Below are positions 10,583 to 22,210 of a stretch of DNA of 64,000 nt, in pieces (within the stretch, counting starts at the first letter, position 1; every line of letters starts with the position of its first letter). Below the pieces are notes generated by a model. The model was not told the origin of the DNA, ran no database searches, and worked only from the letters and a program-made list of their open reading frames with translations. The DNA comes from Datura wrightii (lineage: Eukaryota > Streptophyta > Magnoliopsida > Solanales > Solanaceae). The stretch is from contig JASDFA010000002.1 of the NCBI GenBank assembly GCA_035772735.1, positions 32,632,501-32,696,500 on the forward strand. The letters are read 5' to 3'. Position numbers and translations under genes: made by a program.

Positions 10583-10844
10583 CTGCCTGGCACGGCCAGC
10601 CTTGCCAAGGCATGCTCCTTGCCGACTTTCGCCACTTGCTTCCACTATATTCCTTCCTATTCACCAACTTGTGAATTAGTTCCTCAAAATCCTTGAAACC
10701 TACAAAACATGGAGTAATCATGTTGGTTAGCACATATATTCACATTTATATAAAATCACATGAAAGTATGTAAAATAACTTAGATAAACAAGACTACATT
10801 AAGGTATAAAGCGTATCTCGGGCATGCTATTTTGCCCGTGATCA

Positions 10845-12836
10845 CAACCCCACACTTTAAAGCCTTGTTCGTCCTCGAACAACCTTTTACATATCATACA
10901 TATGGAGACTCCCACATAACTAATTTGGCAAGATAATTCAAGCTACGGCTATAATGATTGCGTAAGATAACAAGCTAAAGATAGAGCATACACAATTTAA
11001 TCACCGAGATGAAATACAACGATGCTAAGACTTCTTAACCTCAAGAATCGACTCTCAATCTTAGCAAACTCGTGCAAATCAAATAATTAAGAAATCCCAC
11101 ATGAATTATATCCTTCATTCAACATGTGCCCCTCACGGAAAGAGCGTTACCCCATCACAAGCAAAAATCATTTTTACATCACAACATGTGTGGGTAAATA
11201 AATAGAATTTCACTCACTCTCACAAAGAATTCACATGCATCATGTAATGACCCATAAGCTTGCCCTTAGTGTTTGATTCCACTCATTTAAGGATGTGGGA
11301 ATGTAAGATCAAGTAGGACTTAATGGGTTGTAATGTAGGCTAAGGGACAGGTAGGTACTATTATGGCCAGTAATAGTGACTATCTTTCCTAAGCGCTTTT
11401 AATACATTACGCCCTCCTTACGAACTTCCCTTCCCTTACTTTACCTTTTTTTTTCTTTCATCTTTCTTCTTCCTCTTATGTTCCCCCATTTCTTTAGGCA
11501 CTTTTAACCTATTAGTAAGGAGCTCTATAAATAATTTTTCATTAATTTGTTTTCTTGCTCCTTACTAATACTCAACCATTTTCACGCATGTGCACCTTTG
11601 TTCTTTTCTCACTTCTACAACTTGCTACTTTTCCTTTCTTTTCATTCTTCTCACTCCTTTACTCCTTCGGATTTTTTCACTCAAGCGCTTAGGAGTTTTG
11701 GATCAAGTTCACGGCTAATGAAAGAAAAAGGATTAAGCTTATGTTGCAGCAGTCAAAGAATAGGCTCAAGGCTCAATGGGGCTAACTAGGATTAATTTTT
11801 CAAGGTAGGTAAAATGAGGGATAAAAATTTGGTTCATTCAAAGAAATGCCTAAATCATCTCCTACAATTCACATCCTTCATTTTGTTTTATAAACACACC
11901 AGGCAAGTTCTAGACATTCCACAATGGCACAGAATACTCAAAAACCTTACACTCATGGCACATGCTCAAATCAAGACATATTCATCAGACTCTTACTCAG
12001 CTAATCACAAGAATTCAGAATTAAGCTTCAATCATATTGAGTCAAATTCCCGAGCTTAAATGTCTCAAACAAAGTTATACATTTGCATGCTTCACACTGA
12101 ACATACTTGCATCTTACACTCACGTATAGCACATACAAGAGCATCAAGCACCACTTAGTTATGGTTTCAAAAACCCATCACCTACCGACTAATTTTTCCT
12201 CAAGACGGTCGTCATCCATCCATCGTCGGAAACAGTCCCTAACTATGACTAAAACACTATATACAGACAAAGGAAAGAAAGAAAAAGAAAATTTTTATTC
12301 TTCGGTTCAAATACCCCCCGTCGGAAAAGAACCGAAAAGAAAAACCAACGGGTGATGAAGTCATGCTTACTTCACAAAAATTTTCAAATTTTTCAAATTT
12401 CTCAAATTTCTCAAGCATTAGCATTACATTCACCACAAACTTGTTAAGCACAAAAAAGTTTTGAAATTTTCCTTGAAATTTCCCGCACCCCACACTTAAA
12501 TAAGGCTATGTCCTCATAGCATCAAATTAAAATTTAAAAAGGGTGAGAAATACTCCCTGAGGACTTTAGCCTAGCAAATAGCATGCTTTTCTTCAGTTTT
12601 GCACAAGTGTGTGCCGACCCCACACTTTTTATCGTCCATGCTTTTTAGCTTCCTCCTCCACGGGTACTCAGACTTCCCCTCCAGCTGTGCTTAACTTTCC
12701 ACCAAAAACAACACAAGATGAAAAATAAACAAAATCAACAAAAATGCAAGAAATTAAAATGGTACCTGTGGTACCCTTGGGTTGCCTCCCAAGTAGCGCC
12801 TTATTTTATGTCGTGGCACGACGTGGACTGTCCTTT
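10845..12836 (-). other. 3' non-coding region of R2
   Basis: No coding sequence seen. On the minus strand it carries the post-protease motif (12772-12822), AAGTGTGGGG words near 12620 and 12490, an 11-bp-like repeat (12376-12413), the pre-LTR hairpin TTCGAGGACGAA (10868-10879) and the terminal polypurine tract AAAGTGTGGGG (10848-10858). The ORF2 of R1 would fall between the two internal words, which here are only about 130 bp apart. Confidence 0.7.
12376..12413. repeat. Short tandem repeat (TTTCTCAAA-like)
   Basis: Four or five degenerate units of about 10 bp (ttttcaaat, tttctcaaa) in the R2 non-coding region. Confidence 0.6.
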
Positions 12837-13979
12837 TCAAGAGATCCTCCTACCTGGGTTCTCTTTCGAGAACCATCTCCTTTTCTTTTGTTGTTTAGAG
12901 GAAACAGCCTCCACTCTGTTCCTCTCTTTCTCCAACTTTTTCTCAATTTGAAGCCCTTTATCAGACTCGGGCTGAACACTTGTAATTGCCTTTGGCCCTG
13001 CACCTGTGGAATCCTCCACCCCACACTTATCTTCTGCCAACACACTAACCTGACAAAGGTTTCTGTAGTGTGCAGATGGGTTCATTTCTTGGTAAACGCG
13101 GAAGATTTCTTCTTCATCCTCAACCCTCATTTTCAGGGTCCCTGCTTTCAAATCAATCACCGCTCCTCCAGTGGCCAAGAATGGCCGTCCCAAGATCAGG
13201 GGTACCTGGTCATCAACCTGAAAATCCAAGACAATAAAATCAGCAAGTATAATGAACTTACCTACTTTGATGAGAAGGTCCTCTATTATTCCATCAGGTG
13301 TCACTCGCGACTTGTCAGCCAGCTGCAGCATCAACCTTATCGGCCTCGGTTTTCCCAACCCCAGGGTGTTGAATAAGGAGAGGGGCATTAGATTAACTGC
13401 TGCCCCTAAGTCACACAAAGCTCGTAGCACCTCAGCTTTACCAATTTGTATGGGGAGGGTAAAACTCCCTGGGTCTTTGAGCTTCTTCGGCATTTTGCTC
13501 AATACCCTGTGACTGCACTCCTCAGTCAGTGCTATAGTCTGGAAATCCACCAATCTCACTTTTTTCGCCATCACGTCCTTCAAGTATTTAGCATACTTGG
13601 GCATTCCCTGCAAGACATCAATAAGAGGCAAATTTATGTGAAGTTCTTTGAAGCTCTCAAAGAACTTTTTGAAGCATTCCTCTTCCTTGCTCTTTCTGAA
13701 TTTCTGAGAGAATGGTGGTGGTGGTCTTTGTGCTGGCTGCAATGGAAGTTGTGCATTTTGTTGCCCAGCACTCTGATTATCTCCCATGTTGATGGATGGT
13801 CCTGGTCTAACCAACTCCGGCTGCACCTCCTTTCTCAGCTCTTTTGGCACTGCATCAGCTAATTGCTTACCGCTTCTCAAACTAATGGCATTGATCTGCC
13901 GGGGGTTAGGATCTGTGTCGCTTGGTAATCCCCCCTGCGATCTCATGTTTTGAGCAGCTGCTATCTGACCCACTTGTTT
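12837..13979 (-). pseudogene. Protease part of R2 gag-pro
   Basis: A long open frame that continues the gag frame after one TAA at 13980-13982. R1 has GAG (Glu) at that codon, so the stop is probably a point mutation. The segment contains SDTDPNPRQINAISLRSG, a proline-rich linker, KYAKYLK and LTEECS blocks. The protease has CDLGAAVNLMP (catalytic Asp codon 13410-13412) and PLILGRPFLAT. The C-terminus is lysine-rich and ends at 12837. All catalytic features expected of the Athila-type protease are present. It would cleave the gag polyprotein if made. Confidence 0.85.
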
Positions 13980-15318
13980 TTAAAGATTTCGGGTGGCTAC
14001 TTGCTGATTCATTAAGTCTGTTGCCATCCTCGCCTGATTTTCCACTAACTGAGTCTGGGTCTCCATGATTTTCTGCAATGTTTCCTCAATGTTGCTACTC
14101 AATTGCCCATCATTCTGCCTATTCTGCTGATACTGTTGCTGTTGAGGTTGCATATAATTTTGCTTTTGGTTACCACCCCAAAAACAATTCAGGTGGCCCT
14201 GCCAATTTCTATTGTAACGGGTTTCAAAATTCTGATTGTTGCGCTGCACATTACTAACAAAATTGACTGAATCCGGATTGGCTCCACAAGATTCTGCATG
14301 GTGCCCATTATTACCACAAATTTCACACCAACTTGGAGCTTTGAACTGCATTAACCTGGCCCTGGCGTTGGTTCATACTCAGTTTATTGAACTGAGTCAT
14401 CATTTGATGCTGGAACGAAGCTAACTGTGCTGCCAAGGCATTCAAACCATCTACTTCTATCAACCCCGATCTGTTTCCTGCCCCACTCGATGACTCGCTG
14501 TGCCACTCTGGATTTCCTTGTGCAATTCTGTTCAACAAAGTGTACAACTCATCATACGTCTTATCCAAGGCTTGCCCACCCGATGCAGAGTCTAGTAATA
14601 TTTTTGTGTGTGGGTCTAGACTTTCTACAAAGGTATGAGCCAGCACTTCATTTGATTGCTGGTGATGGGGGCAATCTCTTAACAATGACTTGAATCTTTC
14701 CCAAGCCATATATAAGTTCTCATCAGGCCTCTGCTTGAAACTAAGTATTTCAATTCTCAACCTTGCAGTTTTGCCTGAGGGGAAGAATCTGATAAGGAAC
14801 TTCTTAGCCAAGTCATTCCATGAAGTTATGGAGTTCGGTGGCTCAGCCTTCAGCCACTTTTTCGCCTCTCCCAACAGTGAAAATGGGAAGAGGGTCATTC
14901 GGACATAATCTGTGGACACGCCGGTGGGGACAAACGTGTCACTAATCTCTAAAAATCTCTGTAGGTGCTGCTGCGGGTCCTCGTGTGCCATCCCAGTGAA
15001 TTGACCACTAGAATGTAATAGCTTCACCATGTTCTGTTTAAGCTCAAAGTGCCCTCCAGGCTCCGGTTTACGAATGCTTGAGGTCACATTTGTCGCTAGT
15101 GGGATTGCCACTTTGCGAACTAGTCTTCCTGCCATTGCTTCGGACGATAATTGTACTTGTCCTGCGGGTGGTTGTTGTTGTACCTTTTCTTGAAGTCTCT
15201 TCAGCTTATGCTCTAGAGCTATTCTCCTTCGCAAATGGATTTGACGTTCAGGATCAAGCAACGGTTCCACAAGCTCTCTATTTCTAGCCAGCTCGGCAGG
15301 ACAACCTGTCACCTGCAA
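13980..15318 (-). pseudogene. gag: gag of R2, one frameshift
   Basis: The start is ATG at 15318, about 85 bp after the primer site. The capsid region has ISDTFVPTGV, LFPFSLLGEAKKWLKAEPP, RFFPSGKTARLR and SLLRDCPHHQQSN blocks in one open frame to 14323. Near 14330-14350 the frame shifts by one base, and the zinc knuckle CX2CX4HX4C (C-E-I-C ... C, 14286-14327) is read in the next frame. A glutamine/asparagine-rich stretch follows to the stop at 13980. The shift could be mutational or programmed; the nearby in-frame stop favours mutation. It is the best-preserved gag in the window. Confidence 0.85.
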
Positions 15319-15402
15319 TTAAGCACACTAAGACCAAGTTTCTCAACACTTAAGGAAATTCAAAATTCACACAAAAATAGATAAATTATCAAAACTTCGC
15401 CG

Positions 15403-15422
15403 AGTCCCCGGCAACGGCGCCA
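15403..15422 (-). other. Primer-binding site (tRNA-Asp) of R2
   Basis: The minus strand reads TGGCGCCGTTGCCGGGGACT, the exact complement expected for the 3' end of plant tRNA-Asp, 6 bp from the LTR. Confidence 0.88.
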
Positions 15423-15428
15423 AAAACT

Positions 15429-16005
15429 TGACGTGCCCGATTCGCGCGTCCGCAAGTGTACGGGTCGTGCAAGTAATATAGTGGCTCTTTTTAAGAACCG
15501 GATTGTCGAACCCATAGGGACTGGACCCATTCCTCTAACTATCCATTTCTAGTGGGATCTTAAATACCTCAAGTGTTGGTTATAGACATTTTCGATTGAG
15601 ATTAATTAAGTCTAAGTTTGGGTCAACGAGATATTCTGAAATCACTCTAGGAGCAACATAGAGTTAAAACCAATTAATCGTGTGATACTACGATTTGCAA
15701 TGGGTTAAGCATGGAACTATCAATTGTTATTTCACATAATTAGAATTGCATGTTCATGGTCTTTCGAGCCTCTAAACACGGCAATCTAGCCTCACTGTAT
15801 CATTGTGAGCGAGGAGTTTAATTTTCTAGTCGCGGGCAATCAATTATGTTGTGGTTTACGGGGAAACGATTAGGGACTTTCGTACGTCTAACCATTTAAC
15901 TCAACTTAGCCTCACAACAACTTCTTCGAGTGGTGATGTGACATCCCAAGTTGGTCTTTCATAACCCCCGTGTGTCAACCAAGCACGGTGTTAGGTATAT
16001 TTCTA
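15429..16005 (-). repeat. 5' LTR of R2, truncated
   Basis: It matches 9250-9826 with four visible differences, then stops abruptly at 16005, where chromovirus RT sequence on the plus strand starts. About 1.0 kb of the LTR, including its promoter, is missing, so this copy cannot be transcribed from its own 5' LTR. Confidence 0.88.
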
Positions 16006-17271
16006 TCCTCAAAAGATAGCGGTAGTCAAGGATTGTCCAAGACCCACTTCTCCGTCAGACATCAAGATCTCCTTGGCCCTAGCCAGTTACTGAAGATGAT
16101 TCATAGAAGGGTTCCCCTCCATTGCCTCTCCTTTGACCAGACTAACATTAAAAAAAGGTGAAGTTTCAGTGGCCTGATTCATGTGAGAATCATTTTTCAG
16201 GAGTTGAAGACTTTACTCACTACAGCCCCAGTTTTGACTCTGCCAGAAGGTTCAGACGGTTCATGATCAATTTTGATGCCTCTAGAGTTGACCTTGGTTG
16301 TGTTTCAATGCAGCATTGAAAAGTCATAGCTTATGCTTCCAAACAGCTCAAGATTCATGAGAAGAACTATTTGACCCATGATCTTAAGCTGGCAGCGGTA
16401 GTATTTGACTTGAAGATTTGGAGGCACTACCTTTATAGGGTTCGTGTAGATGTGTTCACTAACCACAAAAGCCTGAAATATGTGTTCAGTCAAAAGAATT
16501 TGAACCTTCGTCGGAAGATGGCTAGAGTTATTAAAGTATTATGATATGAGTGTGTTGTGTCACCCCAACAAGGTATATGTAGTGGTTGATACCCTCAGTA
16601 GGATGTCTATGGGGAGTTTTGCTCATGTAGAGGAAGGTAAAAAAGTTGGCAAAGGATATTCATAGACTGGCTCAGTTAGGGGTCCAGTTGGTTGATTTAG
16701 CAGAAGGTGGAGTTGTAGTCCAGAGTGGGTTAGAGTCCTTCCTGGTGGTGGAGGTTAAGGCAAAGAAGGATGAAGACCCCATTCTACACAAGTTGAAGAA
16801 TTCAGTCCTAAAGAAAGAGGTGGAAGTGTTCTCCAAAGGGGGAGATGGTGTGCTTTGTTACAAGGGTAGGTTGTGTGTTTCTAATGTAGATAATTTGAGG
16901 CAGCGGATACTAATGGAAGATCACAGCACCAAGTACTCTATCCACCCAATTGCCACCAAGATGTATTGTGATCTACGGGAAGTCTACTAATGGAATGGCA
17001 AGAAGAAGGACATCATAGAATTTGTGGCTAAGTGTCAAAATTGCCAACAGCTCAAGTTTGAGCATCAGAGACCTGGGGTTATGACCCAGGATATTAGCAT
17101 TCCTACTTGGAATTAGGAAAAAGTGAACATGGATTTTATTACAGGTCTACCTAATGTGCCAACAGCATGACTCAATTTGGGTGGTTGTAGATTGGATAAC
17201 AAAGTCAACACATTTTCTACCAGTTAAGACCACAGATTCAGTAGAGGATTATGAAAGACTATACATTTGGG

Positions 17272-17337
17272 AGTTAGTCAGACTGTATGGAGTCCTTTTG
17301 TCTAAGTTAGTCAGACTTCATGGAGTCCCCTTGTCCA
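17272..17337 (+). repeat. 33-bp tandem duplication in A integrase core
   Basis: Units 17272-17304 and 17305-17337 (agttagtcagact...tggagtcc...ttgtc) repeat an 11-codon segment just before the second catalytic Asp. D, E and F each carry it once. Confidence 0.85.
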
Positions 17338-18413
17338 TGATTTCAGATAGGGGTACTCAGTTCACCTCACTTTTAGAAGTCATTTTAGAAGGGACTTGGT
17401 ATCCAGGTCAAGCTTAGCACAACATTTAACCTACAAACAGATGTCCAGGATGAGCTGACTATTCAGACTCCGGAGGATATGTTGAGGGCTTGTGCGATCA
17501 ATTTCAAGGGCAGTTGGGATGATCACCTATCTCTCATCGAGTTTGCATACAGCAATAGCTACCACTCCAGTATTCAGATGGCCCCGTTTGAGGCATTATA
17601 TGTTAGGGTGTAGATCTCCTATAAGGTGGTTTGAGGTTGGTGAAGCTACCTTAATAGGACCTAATTCAGTACATGAGGCCATGCATAAGGTTTAGCTTAT
17701 CAGGCAATGGCTGAACATAGCTCAAAGCTGACAAAAATAATATGCAGTTGTAAAGAGAAGAGAGCGGGAGTTTGCTATGGATGATTGGGTATATTTGATT
17801 TTTCACGTATGAAAGGGGTGATGTGGTTCGGGAAGAAAGGAAAACTCAGTCCTAGGTATATTAGTCCTTACAGAATCCTAAAACTCATTGACAATGTGGC
17901 TTATAGGCTGGATTTTCCAGCGGAGTTAGCATTGGTGCACCTAGTCTTCAATGTATCCTTGTTGAAGAAATGAATCAGTGATCCAACCTCATTAGGGCCT
18001 TTATAGAGCATTGATGTAAAGGATAGTTTCTTTTACAAAGAAATTATAGTTCAGATTCTAGACCGTCAAGTTTGTAAGTTGAGGAATAAGAAGGTCGCTT
18101 CAGTAAACGTTTTATAGAGGAACCAGCTAGTTGAGGGAGCTACATGGAAAGCAAAAGAAGATATGTTGCTAGATACCCTCACCTATTCACTTCTAGCTCA
18201 ACTTCAGTATCAGGTACTAAATTCCTCCTCAGTTCTCTATTCAATTCGACACTCATCAGCTCTACTCCTATTTTTGGTGTATATCCTCGTCGAGAATATC
18301 TAGTTAGTATGTCCATCTTAGTTTGAAGTCAGTCACTCCTTCAGTATACAGTTTAGAGTCTTTAGTTCAGGATTGCAGCTCTTTCCCTAGTATTTCATCA
18401 TACTAAGCCTTCA

Positions 18414-18444
18414 TTCGAGGACGAATGTTCCCAAGGGGGAATAT
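18414..18444 (+). other. Pre-LTR hairpin and polypurine tract of A
   Basis: TTCGAGGACGAA (18414-18425), then CCAAGGGGGAATAT directly before the LTR tip TGTAACACCCC. Confidence 0.8.
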
Positions 18445-20255
18445 TGTAACACCCCAAAAAGTTCCTTAGGCCAAACCGCAGACCTAAACTGAAAAACCAA
18501 AAACCAATAGAAAATTCTCTTAGAATGACTCATCAGATGAGTTGTTGTCAAAGACAACGACCCATTATGTCAATTGTTAGTTGTCCAAAAGATTCTTCCC
18601 TCAGAATTCAATAAGCAGTACAATGACTCATCGTTAGTGGTAACGAGTAATTGTGTTTCCCGTTCTATCCAGTCCCAAATGTTGGGAATAACCTTTTTCC
18701 AATAATCTTTTTCCAAACAACGAGCCTAATGATATCATTGTTTGAGGTAATGACTCATCCTATGAGGCCGTTGAATGAAACCCAGAAAATGCTAAATCAC
18801 CTCAGTGACAAGGGTTCGAAACAAGACCAGTTGTTCTAGATAACGGGTTGTTCTGTTCATCCATTGGAGGAGATCAGAACCTGTTCAAACATTTCTCAGT
18901 GACAATGAGTGGACCAATGACCCATTGTTCCATCTAATTAGTCATTGTTCCCATCCATTGGTCAAGTTTAGAAACTGGATTTTCAAGACCTAGGACCAAC
19001 TACTGGTCCCGACGAGTTGTGATCACCACCAATGATTCATTGTATGACCCGTTGAGTCGATACGAGCAATTTTTCTGACCTTTTCTAGGGGCATTTATGT
19101 AACTTTTCATTATTTTATATCCTAAGCTATGATGTTTTGGGATCTATTTGGAGGGGGATTTAGAGGACTAGTTGACTCCCACTCCCTATTCTTTCCTAAG
19201 CACGCAGAGTATCACCGTAAGAACTCAAACTGTCTTTTCCAAGCAAGTGCTCAGGCTTCTTCTCTCCCTCAAAGTTTCAGGCGCTTTTCTCCAAGGTTCC
19301 TCCATAGATATGTGGGGTTTTATAAAGGGTATTCCTTTTACCCTTGTGCCCAAGTATTTTCAAAATCTTTCATCAATTTTTGCCCTATAGAAATCATGAG
19401 TTAAGGGTCTAGACAGATCCTAATTTTTTCCTTGCATTTTATTAGTTCTCCTTGTTCCCTTGATTAATACTATGTGAAATTCATGATTTCACTTCACTTT
19501 TATATATTCATTTCTAGCACTAATGCTAGCATGATTTGGGATGAATACTGCATGACTTGAAAGCTGCTTAGGAAGATATACTATCATGCTCACTTGAGTA
19601 TAAATTCTAGAATAAATGCTTTAAACAAAAGTCAACACTTTCAATTTGTGAGTATGCTCAATATTTTCAGAAATGTCACTTTTTGTTATCAATATTACCA
19701 GATTTTTCAGTATTATTCAATTATCAGGTCCTTTAGACTTTCTGTGCACTTTCAGATAAGTAGTCCTGACTTAGTCTTAGGACATTAGTTTCGAGCTATC
19801 AATCTAGTATAGTCTCATACACCTATGTTCTTGTATGTGTATCCAGTTAGGAGTTGTACATAGCACTGAGTAGATCGGGCTTCAATGCATCCAGGCTCCC
19901 AAGACTACTTGCCACCGTAGGATTTGACCCTAATGGGTTTTACAGTCAGTGATCACACAGCCAGTCATTGTACCCTAGAAAGGTACAGTGGGCCCTATCG
20001 ATGGGGAGTAAATATCGAACTCCATATCTAGCTCAAATGGTTACATGTCGGTTAACAGACACTCTCACAATACAGTGCAATCAGAGTCTTCAGTCCAGTC
20101 TAATCTATAAAATTTCAGGATATGTTTATCACTCTAACTTAGTTTATCAACTTATATAGTATTCTCAGATATGTCAGACTACTTGTCATATTCATGATTT
20201 CTGATAGAGTTTTTGCGTGTTATTTTCAGTACAATTTCCGACGAACTCTTCTTAC
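18445..20255 (+). repeat. 3' LTR of A, first part
   Basis: It begins TGTAACACCCC after the polypurine tract. The first 600 bp carry degenerate gactcat/gagttg/cgaccc words. It is broken near 20245-20260 by B and continues at 53211. Confidence 0.75.
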
Positions 20256-21290
20256 TTCAATGGACAGCCCTTAACCTACTCAATCTCTTTAATTTATAGG
20301 AAATTATAACGCCTAATCTGTTAGACAAAATGTAGCCAAAAATAACTCACCAAAGACAGTTACAATAGCAACAACACCACACGGCAATATCAACAACATT
20401 TAGGCATTTTTCTGTACTAGTTTTCATGAATCTTTGGGGGAGAAAACAATGGAAACATTTACCTCACTTATGTTGTAATTCTTCTCCTCAAATTATATTA
20501 TATTTAAATCCAAATATACTGCCAAAAACTCCTAAGGAAAATGAGCAAAAACTCAGCTCAAACAACTCAAGCCGGCATCTCATCTAGCTACAAATTTCCA
20601 ATCATTTTTCTTGTAATTTAAGGGGTTTAAGGAGGTTTACATCCTTACCTTTAGTCTTGGTTATTATCCCTAACCAATTATGGATGTATAAGCAGTAAAA
20701 CCAGCTCAAAAACTGCAGCAACTTCGCCCAAAACAACTGCAAAAATGGAGCTCCAAAACACCTAGCACAATTGGAAACCATCTTTGTTAACTTGTCTTGT
20801 GTTTGGTGGAGTTGTGCTTGAGGCTTCCTCTTTGATTTTCCTTGTTCCAACTATGGAATTGAGAGAGAAATAAAGTCCCTAAGCAAGTTGGTCGATTTGG
20901 TTTAAGATAGAAATGTTTTCTAATAGTGAAAATCTGATTATTAAAGAGTTAGGGCGGTGGAGGCGCTAGGGCGTCATTCTCATATCACCGCTTGGGGTGC
21001 TTTGGTAAAATGCCCATAAATTCTTACTCCAAACTTTGATTGATGAGCGGTTTGATGTTATGAAAACTAGACTCAAAGACCTTTAATTTGATAAGTTGTA
21101 GGACTCCTAACTCATTATATATTGGAGCTTTAGTCATCTAAATTTAACCCTTAGTTATGAACTTCACATACTCTTCACTTTTCCATTTTACGCATTTCCC
21201 TTGTTATCTACGACCAATATAAAACTCGTACTTCCCTTAACTTAGAACACAAACATCAAATAATCAACAAAAAAATTTTGGGATGTAACA
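20256..21290 (-). repeat. 3' LTR of B, truncated (~1.03 kb)
   Basis: It matches 52180-53210 of the B 5' LTR. Its outer 1.6 kb are missing, so the left junction with A is a deletion, not a clean insertion end. The inner end TGTTACATCCC abuts the polypurine tract at 21291. Confidence 0.8.
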
Positions 21291-22205
21291 TTCTCCCTCC
21301 ATTAGAAACATTCATCCCCGAATGGAAATTAATTTCACTTAACATGCTCAAAAATAGATACTCAGTAACTTAGGTATCAAACACATACCTTAGTATTAGG
21401 TCGACATCGTGAATAGGTGAGGATATTTTTTCTTCATTTACTCTTCAGCCTCCCAAGTGACTTCGTTGATGTTATTTACTTCCACAATACTTTAACTGAG
21501 ATGACTTTTTTGGTCCAAAGTTTCCTGACTTGCTGGTCAAGAATAACAACTGGGACCTTGGTATAGGTGATCTCCTCAGAAATCCGGACATCATCGACAG
21601 GCATAACATAGGTTGGGTCTCCTATACACTTCCTTAACATCTATACATGAAATACTGGTTGGATTGCCACTAGCTCCGGTGGCAATTCCAACTTATAGGC
21701 TACTTTTTCTATCCTGCGGATAACTCTGTAAGCCCCAACATATCTAGGGATCAGCTTGCCATTTCAACCAAATCGCATGACGCCTTTAATAGGCGACAAT
21801 TTGAGAAAGACCCAATTATCAACATCAAACTCCAGCGCTCAACGGCGTACATCCGCATAAGACTTCTGCCTACTCTGGGTCGTCTGAAGTCGATCACTAA
21901 TAAGTTTCACCTTGTCAGTAACCTGCTACACAAAATCTGGCCCAATAACTCTGCCTTACTGAGTTCAAACCAGCCCACTAGTGACCTATACTTTTGCCCA
22001 TATTAAGCTTTATATGGGGCCATCCGAATACTCGCGTGATAGCTGTTATTATAGGCGAACTCAATCAACGAAACATGATCATTCCAGCTTCCGCCAAAAT
22101 ATAAAATACATGCACAGTATATCGCCAAGCATCTGAATGGTGTGTTCATCTTGTCCGTTTGTCTGAGGATGAAATGTGGTACTGAGGCTTACCTAAGTTC
22201 CCAGG
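21291..22205 (-). pseudogene. pol: B: polypurine tract, chromodomain and integrase C-terminal part
   Basis: On the minus strand this follows the integrase fragment at 29938. It reads through integrase core/C-terminal sequence (AYNNSYH-like and RSPIGWFE-like blocks, degraded) into a chromodomain remnant near 21400-21560. It then passes into the non-coding tail with TTCGGGGATGAA (21311-21322) and the purine tract next to the LTR. Many stops. Confidence 0.7.
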
Positions 22206-22210
22206 CCTTT
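22206..22210. repeat. Target duplication CCTTT, left of C
   Basis: The same five bases flank the other end at 29933-29937; joining the flanks restores the B integrase sequence. Confidence 0.85.

Larger units (their letters stand above)
9250..10844 (-). repeat. 3' LTR of R2 (complete, ~1.6 kb)
   Basis: On the minus strand it runs from TGATCACGGGC (10844) to CGGGCACGTCA (9250). A tip hairpin pairs 10819-10824 with 10833-10838. The promoter region holds a GC-rich block (10290-10610), which explains the overlapping ORFs there on both strands. Confidence 0.87.
9250..16005 (-). mobile_element. R2: young non-autonomous Athila-like element, gag-protease only
   Basis: Minus-strand element with 5' LTR at 15429-16005 (truncated), tRNA-Asp primer site, gag, protease, 2 kb of non-coding sequence, polypurine tract and 3' LTR at 9250-10844. 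The shared 577 bp of the LTRs differ at only four positions by eye, so it inserted recently. It has no RT, RNase H or integrase and no ORF2. It landed in the R1 3' LTR after gcaac. The right end is lost at a junction with chromovirus A, so no target duplication can be checked. Confidence 0.87.
16006..18444 (+). pseudogene. pol: Chromovirus A: decayed RT end, RNase H, integrase, chromodomain
   Basis: It starts inside the RT-RNase H connection (SQKIAVV). An RNase H block follows (FDASRVDLGC near 16270). Next come the RNase H/integrase linker (16646-16990, KAKKDEDPIL and GRLCVS), the zinc-binding and core integrase (VVVDWITKSTHF, ISDRGTQF, 17154-17417) and the integrase C-terminus with chromodomain (to about 18200, ending in RYPHLF). 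Many stops and shifts. A 33-bp in-frame duplication lies in the integrase core (17272-17337). The family is Tekay/Del-type Ty3/gypsy. The 5' part is missing at the junction with R2. Confidence 0.82.

Noticed and set aside
10298..10735. Overlapping ORFs on both strands in a GC-rich block
   Set aside because: They arise from the low stop-codon density of the R2 LTR palindrome cluster; the proteins are low-complexity Ala/Arg/Cys runs.
12744..13862. Plus-strand ORFs of up to 210 codons
   Set aside because: They are antisense to the R2 protease frame, which shows conserved motifs on the minus strand.
19129..19404. Two overlapping plus-strand ORFs (91 and 72 codons)
   Set aside because: They lie within the A LTR and overlap in different frames with no domain.
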